This document shows positions 5,561-6,600 of a DNA stretch of 6,600 nucleotides, one piece after another. Below the pieces are notes generated by a model. It was not told where the DNA came from, made no database searches, and saw only the letters and a program-made list of their open reading frames with translations. Origin of the DNA: Rubrobacter sp. GTDB lineage: Bacteria; Actinomycetota; Rubrobacteria; Rubrobacterales; Rubrobacteraceae. Both the position numbers and the translations under genes were made by a program. The stretch is from contig JADDPR010000235.1 of assembly GCA_016781775.1 (NCBI GenBank), forward strand, positions 1 through 6,600, read 5' to 3'. How positions within the stretch are numbered: position 1 is the first letter of the stretch; every line of letters starts with the position of its first letter.

Positions 5561-6544
5561 GTGGGAGATAAACGCGGGGCCACAAAGAAGCTTCTGGTCG
5601 GCCTCACTCTTTTAGGTAGCGCGTTCGTGTTCTCCGCCTGCGGGGGCTCCGGGGGCGGGGGGGCCCAAGGCGGGGGGGGCAGCGGCGAGCCGGTCAACTT
5701 CGGGACGGTGGACTGGCCCGAGGCGATAGCGAAGACCAACGTCTCGGCGACGATCGTCGAGGCGCTCGGGCACGAGACCGAGATCCAGCAGCTCGGCGTG
5801 CCGGTGATCTTCAAGGGCTTGGAGCAGGGCGACCTCGACGTCTTCGTGGAGGCCTGGTTCCCGACCATGGACACCAACATGAAGCAGGTCGAGCCCGGGA
5901 GCGTCGAGTCCGTTACGACCAACCTGCCCGAGGCGACCTTCAGCGTCGCGGTCAACAGGGAGGCGTGCGACGCCGGCGTCGAGTCCCACGAGGACCTCGA
6001 CCAGTACAAGGAAGAGTTCGAGGGGAAGATCTACGGCATCGAGCCGGGCAACGACGGCAACAAGGTCGTCATGGACATGATCAAGAACGACACCTACGGC
6101 CTCGGCGACTGGGAGCTCGTGGAGTCCTCGACGAACGGGATGCTCTCCGAGGTTGACCGGCACATAAAGGACGGCGAATGGGTCGCCTTTACGGGATGGG
6201 AGCCGCACTGGATGGGCCAGAAGTACGACATGTGCCTGCTTGAGGACCCGGAGATGGCCTGGGGCGGACCTTCGCACGTCGAGACGCTCGTCACCGCCGA
6301 TTTCGGTGAAGACACCCCCGAGCTCTACCAGTTTTTCGAGCAGATGAAGGTCGACAAGGAGATCCAGGGCAACTGGATCGACATGATCGACAACTCCGGC
6401 AAGGAACCGGAAGAGGTCGCCACCGAGTGGCTCCAGGACAACCCCAAGGTCACCGACAAGTGGCTGAGTGGCGTCGAGTCCTCCGACGGCACCCCCGGCC
6501 CCGAAGCCCTCGCAAGCCACCTGGAGGAGCAGGCGGGGAAGTAA
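5561..6544 (+). CDS. ChoX-like choline/betaine substrate-binding lipoprotein
   Basis: This 327-residue lipoprotein starts at GTG 5561. Basic residues K4, R5, K9 and K10 precede the hydrophobic core (11-25); the lipobox is FSAC, with lipidation predicted at C27, followed by a Gly-rich linker (28-42). The binding domain differs clearly from the two upstream paralogues and resembles choline-binding ChoX of rhizobia: VDWPEA (50-55), GDLDVFVEAWFPTMD (90-104), KIYGIEPGNDGN (156-167), GWEPHWM (212-218) and WLSGVESSDG near the C-terminus. By motif alignment from memory, the ChoX aromatic box corresponds to W52, W99, F127 (Tyr in ChoX) and W213, with E54 in place of a ligand-contacting Asp and N164 conserved. 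Choline or a close analogue is therefore a plausible ligand. Two cysteines (C136, C225) could form a disulphide. It follows the second copy after 77 bases and appears to share the same permease. Glycine betaine remains an alternative ligand. Confidence 0.92.
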   Translation: MGDKRGATKKLLVGLTLLGSAFVFSACGGSGGGGAQGGGGSGEPVNFGTVDWPEAIAKTNVSATIVEALGHETEIQQLGVPVIFKGLEQGDLDVFVEAWFPTMDTNMKQVEPGSVESVTTNLPEATFSVAVNREACDAGVESHEDLDQYKEEFEGKIYGIEPGNDGNKVVMDMIKNDTYGLGDWELVESSTNGMLSEVDRHIKDGEWVAFTGWEPHWMGQKYDMCLLEDPEMAWGGPSHVETLVTADFGEDTPELYQFFEQMKVDKEIQGNWIDMIDNSGKEPEEVATEWLQDNPKVTDKWLSGVESSDGTPGPEALASHLEEQAGK

Positions 6545-6569
6545 GCCGGTCACCATTTCAGCCTGTCGG

Positions 6570-6598
6570 CTTTCTCGCTGCGGGCGAATCCGAGAAGG
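6570..6598 (+). terminator. Possible stem-loop after the last binding-protein gene
   Basis: TTCTCG (6572-6577) pairs with CGAGAA (6591-6596), extended by a G-T wobble and a C-G pair (6570-6571 with 6597-6598), around a 13-base loop. It begins about 25 bases after the stop codon, where a terminator would be expected. The window ends before any T-run could be seen. Confidence 0.3.
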
Positions 6599-6600
6599 GG

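Overview
The window is high-GC DNA with the codon bias and GC-rich third positions of an actinomycete. A Rubrobacter-type organism is my best guess, but nothing in the sequence names the species. It holds one coherent locus: an osmoprotectant (quaternary-ammonium) ABC importer of the ProU/OpuA class, with a divergently transcribed Crp/Fnr-family regulator.

Layout: 88-819 (minus strand) encodes a Crp/Fnr-type transcription factor. A divergent control region of about 350 bases follows. It contains a good sigma70-type promoter reading to the right (TTGAAC, 17 bases, TATGAT), overlapping dyads, and a stem-loop at the predicted 5' end of the mRNA. Five plus-strand genes come next: a ProV/OpuAA-type ATPase with a tandem CBS module (1172-2482), a ProW/OpuAB-type permease 4 bases later (2487-3356), and three consecutive substrate-binding lipoproteins (3539-4486, 4587-5483, 5561-6544). 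The spacer before the first lipoprotein carries three GC-rich stem-loops, and the one before the second carries a strong stem-loop; these could set different expression levels for the membrane parts and the binding proteins.

Working model: the lipoproteins capture betaine-like solutes outside the membrane and deliver them to the permease, and the ATPase drives import. The CBS module probably gates activity by ionic strength, as in OpuA. The first two binding proteins are close tandem paralogues of the glycine-betaine type. The third is clearly different and resembles the choline-binding protein ChoX, so one transporter core may serve several ligands.

The most notable points are these. (i) The ATPase has no usable ATG, GTG or TTG where homology and a perfect Shine-Dalgarno sequence say it should start, which suggests an ACG (or ATC) start codon or a sequence error. 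(ii) Three binding proteins of two ligand classes sit behind one ATPase and one permease. (iii) A possible 27-codon leader ORF ends in an ATGA overlap with an internal ATG of the second binding protein. I saw no mobile elements, CRISPR arrays, tRNA or rRNA.
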